Positions 61,566-64,000 of a DNA stretch of 64,000 nucleotides are shown here, piece after piece (the first letter of the stretch is position 1; the number at the start of each line of letters is the position of its first letter). Under the pieces are notes generated by a model. It worked only from the letters and a program-made list of their open reading frames with translations, searched no databases and was not told the origin of the DNA. Location of the stretch: contig CBDCVB010000002.1 of the NCBI GenBank assembly GCA_965222895.1, positions 1,116,001 through 1,180,000 on the forward strand, written 5' to 3'. Source of the stretch: Bin87 sp965222895. GTDB lineage: Bacteria > Chloroflexota > Dehalococcoidia > Lucifugimonadales > UBA3495. Made by a program: the position numbers and the translations under genes.

Positions 61566-62729
61566 TTGATTACAGACCGACAAGTCAGGCTATTGAGGCA
61601 GAAACGTATGGAAGGAAAAACACAGGAAACGGCGGCCGCCAAGGCTGGGATGAGCGTGCGTTCAGCGCGGAAATGGCAGAGTGGCCCGTTGCCGTCGGCG
61701 ACGAAACCGGAGCATCGATGGCGCACCCGGCCCGACCCATTCGACGGGGTGTGGGAGGATGAGATTGAGCCGCTGCTACGGAATGATCCGACGGGCAAGC
61801 TGAAGGCGACGACAATTATCGACTGGCTGGCCGGTCAGCACCCCGGGCGGTTCAGCGCGTCCCAGTTGCGCACCCTGCAACGAAGATTACAGGATTGGCG
61901 GGCGCTGCATGGTCCGGATCAGGAGGTGTACTTCCCCCAGGTGCATCCGCCGGGACGGGAGGCCCAGTTCGACTTCACCCACTGCGGGGAACTCAAGGTG
62001 ACCATCGCTGGACAGTCCTACCGGCATCTGCTGTTCCAGTTGATCCTCAGCCACTCGGGGTGGCGCTACGCCGAGGTCGCCGCCAGCGAGACCTTCCTGG
62101 CGTTGCAGCAGGGATTGCAGGCCGCCCTCTGGACCCTGGGCGGCGTTCCAGAGGTGGTGCGCAGCGACAATACCTCGGCTGCCACCCACGAATTGCGCAG
62201 CAGCCGCGGCCGGGCGCTGAACGACAATTACGCCGCCCTGCTGGACCACTACGGTCTCCACTCCACCCGCATCAATCGCGGCCAGAGCCATGAAAACGGC
62301 GTCGCCGAGCACGCCCACTACCGCTTGAAGGACGCCATGGACCAGGCCCTCATCCTGCAGGGCAGCCGCGATTTCGACACCACCGACGACTACGCCGACT
62401 TTGTCCAGGAGATGGTGGGGGAGACGCAATCGCCTGGTAGAAGGGAAGCTGGAGCAGGAGATGCCTTGCCTACGCTCCCTGCCGCCAGCTCCGGTGCCGG
62501 AATACGTCAACTACCAAGCCAGGGTGCGCAGGTGGACCACCATCCCGTAGTAAAAAAGCGGGCAGCCGGTCGGACCTACACCGTGGCCCTCCCGTCTCAT
62601 CGGCAGGGAGGTTCAGATCCGGCTGTACGCCGACTGGGTGGAAGTGTACTTCAAGGGCCACCTGGTGGAATGCAAAGATCCCGAATGGAAGACCGCAACT
62701 GTCAGGATCCCAACTCACCCCCGCAGTGA
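61566..62729 (+). pseudogene. IS21 family IstA transposase, frameshifted and truncated
   Basis: TTG 61566 with GGAGG upstream. Intact N-terminal part: ITDRQVRLLRQKRMEGKTQETAAAKAGMSVRSARKW, AQFDFTHCGELKVTIAGQSYRHLLFQLILSHSGWRY, VRSDNTSAATHEL and NRGQSHENGVAEHAHYRLKDAMDQALI. At about 62418 the frame shifts; the other frame continues RRRNRLVEGKLEQEMPCLRSLPPAPVPEYVNYQ and then breaks again near 62550, after which VKKRAAGRTYTV is seen. istB is missing. The remnant ends at the K+ channel gene. Confidence 0.85.
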
Positions 62730-63553
62730 GGGCAAACCCCAAGAGCCACAGCGTCCTTGCCCTCCTCGTTGGCCTCCACCATCGCAGCGCTGAGGATGCC
62801 GGCGGGCAGGGCAAACAGACCGATGCCCAGCACCGCGATCACCGCGGCGAGCAACCGGCCGATACCGGTAACGGGCACCGTGTCCCCGTAACCCACCGTC
62901 GTCAGCGTCACCGCGCTCCACCACATCGCGGCCGGAATACTGGAGAAAACCTCGGGCTGAGCCCGAGCCTCAGCGAAGTACATCAAGGCCGCCGCGAGGA
63001 CCAGCACCACCAGCAAACCCACCACCGCCGTCAGCAGCTGGCCCGATTTGGAGCGTATCGCCATCCCCAAGCGCCGTCCTCCCGGCAAGTAACGGGCCAA
63101 CTTCGCGGACCGGGTCAACAGCCTGATGGCCAGCAGGAAGGACAGACTCAACTCGTCGCCTGCAGTAAACAGGATCACCACCGCCACCAGCGAAGGTAAC
63201 AGCACCCCACCATCAATCAACGCCGCCGGCGAGACCATGAAGCGGCCCCGCCGCCGCCATACACCACCCGCGCCAAACCCCTCCGCCGCCGCCCAGAACC
63301 GTACCGCGTACTCGAAAACGAACACGCCCAACGCGCAGTACTCGGACAAACGGAACCAAAAGGAGTATCCTTCCCTCAAACTCTCCACCGTCCAGAGAAT
63401 CAGGGAAAAGCTATTGATCAGGATGACCCCCACCAGCAGCAACTCCAGTAAATACGTGTGCCGGTCACCCCGCTCTTCGAAGAGCCGGTAGGCCCGCAAC
63501 CGCAGGCCCACCCGGGGACTCACCGCCGCAACACCCTCTTGTGAAGCGCTCAT
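62702..63553 (-). CDS. voltage-type K+ channel with zinc-ribbon tail
   Basis: 283 residues from ATG 63553 (MSASQEGVAAV). Six-helix pattern: hydrophobic segments from about residue 35 to 150, then the S5-pore-S6 region. Selectivity filter TLTTVGYGDTVPV near residue 225 and the S6 helix LLAAVIAVLGIGLFALPAGILSAAM. It ends with CPHCGGELGS, a Cys pair like a zinc ribbon. The S4-like stretch (IRLLTRSAKLARYLPGGRRLGMAIR) has several Arg. It passes K+ across the membrane. The stop lies at the IS21 border. Confidence 0.9.
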   Translation of the reverse strand: MSASQEGVAAVSPRVGLRLRAYRLFEERGDRHTYLLELLLVGVILINSFSLILWTVESLREGYSFWFRLSEYCALGVFVFEYAVRFWAAAEGFGAGGVWRRRGRFMVSPAALIDGGVLLPSLVAVVILFTAGDELSLSFLLAIRLLTRSAKLARYLPGGRRLGMAIRSKSGQLLTAVVGLLVVLVLAAALMYFAEARAQPEVFSSIPAAMWWSAVTLTTVGYGDTVPVTGIGRLLAAVIAVLGIGLFALPAGILSAAMVEANEEGKDAVALGVCPHCGGELGS

Positions 63554-63662
63554 ACCAAACTTGCCTCCTGTCGACACGGCCCCGTCCCATCCAAAACGTC
63601 AGCTTGATGCGCGAGCACCAAGGACCAAGATGATGAGACATTTGCACGACCATTATGGAACA

Positions 63663-64000
63663 ATGAACAGCAAGGACTCCACCCGCAGAGCATCCGACTA
63701 CGACCAAATCCGGGACCTGCCCGACCAAACCCCCGCCTTCGTCATCGACGAAGTCGCCCTCACACAAGCCCTGCAGCGAGCCGACACCCTAAGGACCGCA
63801 ACTGGGTGCCAGATACTATTCGCCGTCAAGGCCTTCTCCTTCCAGCCCACCCTGGAACTCATGGCAACACACCTGGACGGGTTCGCCGTCAGCTCCACCT
63901 TTGAGGCCAAGCTCGCCCGCTCCACCCTGGGAGACGCCGGAACCGTCCACCTCACCACTCCGGCCATCAGGAAACAGGACCAGCCCCAGATCACCAGGTG
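63663..64000 (+). CDS. nspC: carboxynorspermidine decarboxylase, N-terminal part
   Basis: 112 residues open to the right edge. PLP site lysine in ILFAVKAFSFQP and the following GFAVSSTFEAKLAR; the start DLPDQTPAFVIDEVALTQALQRAD is typical of this fold-III PLP enzyme. It makes norspermidine or spermidine from the carboxy precursor. Divergent from the K+ channel gene, 109 bases apart. The gene is cut by the window. Confidence 0.85.
   Translation, partial: MNSKDSTRRASDYDQIRDLPDQTPAFVIDEVALTQALQRADTLRTATGCQILFAVKAFSFQPTLELMATHLDGFAVSSTFEAKLARSTLGDAGTVHLTTPAIRKQDQPQITR

Overview
The window is high-GC bacterial chromosome. The gene content fits a free-living or host-associated Chloroflexota-like lineage (Dehalococcoidia/SAR202 type). 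That is an inference: it rests on codon and start usage, the tRNA-Thr/Tyr/Thr-tuf-rpmG-secE-nusG-rplK-rplA-rplJ-rplL block, many peptide-transport and short-chain reductase genes, and an lprG/P55-like pair. No rRNA or marker phylogeny is available here. No CRISPR array was seen.

Layout. 1-2.6 kb: end of a peptide ABC transporter (binding protein, two permeases). 2.6-4.0 kb: a DUF3179 lipoprotein gene whose conserved CPLC motif carries an in-frame UGA at the first Cys. 4.1-7.7 kb: amino-acid dehydrogenase, cyclophilin, MFS permease, plus two MITE-like elements (5.4 and 7.8 kb). 8.0-18.2 kb: a plus-strand run of rpsF, ssb, rpsR, a parvulin-like foldase, hom, thrC, folE, a GNAT-like protein, a GT4 glycosyltransferase, a DUF502 membrane protein and a PIG-L deacetylase. 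18.3-22.3 kb: DUF885, a DGQHR/DndB-like remnant, EthD and SDR genes. 22.4-27.7 kb (minus): the translation/transcription block. 28.1-31.1 kb: a MaoC pair, a SelW-like protein with an in-frame UGA (CxxU), a pentapeptide-repeat protein and a DRTGG ATPase. 31.1-50.8 kb: mixed metabolism and transport (NhaA, MBL hydrolase, 2-hydroxyacid dehydrogenase, TcmP plus three-Cys partner, AKR, a HicB-like pair, an LprG/P55-like pair, TolB-like propeller, cobQ-cobU-pduX, OGG1-like glycosylase, DinG with exonuclease, PHP).

50.9-62.7 kb is an accessory island: six insertion sequences or remnants (IS5/IS427, IS701, IS66, two IS630, IS4-like), a 114-bp IS66-derived MITE and a broken IS21. They abut at CTAG/TA sites. 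Inside the island lies a cassette of MTH538/ThsB-like TIR proteins and a small membrane protein, with a decayed second copy after the IS4-like element. The window ends with a two-pore-segment K+ channel gene and the start of a carboxynorspermidine decarboxylase gene.

Main new observations. (1) Two independent candidate selenoproteins, each with a UGA exactly where a redox Cys belongs and each with a 6-bp hairpin whose apical loop begins 20 nt after the UGA and contains CGUG. A DUF3179 selenoprotein is, as far as I know, not a standard family. (2) A TIR-like/membrane-protein cassette without ThsA, duplicated and decaying. (3) S6 and S18, physical partners in the ribosome, carry long low-complexity tails of opposite charge. 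(4) Paired -1 frameshift sites in the IS630 transposases.
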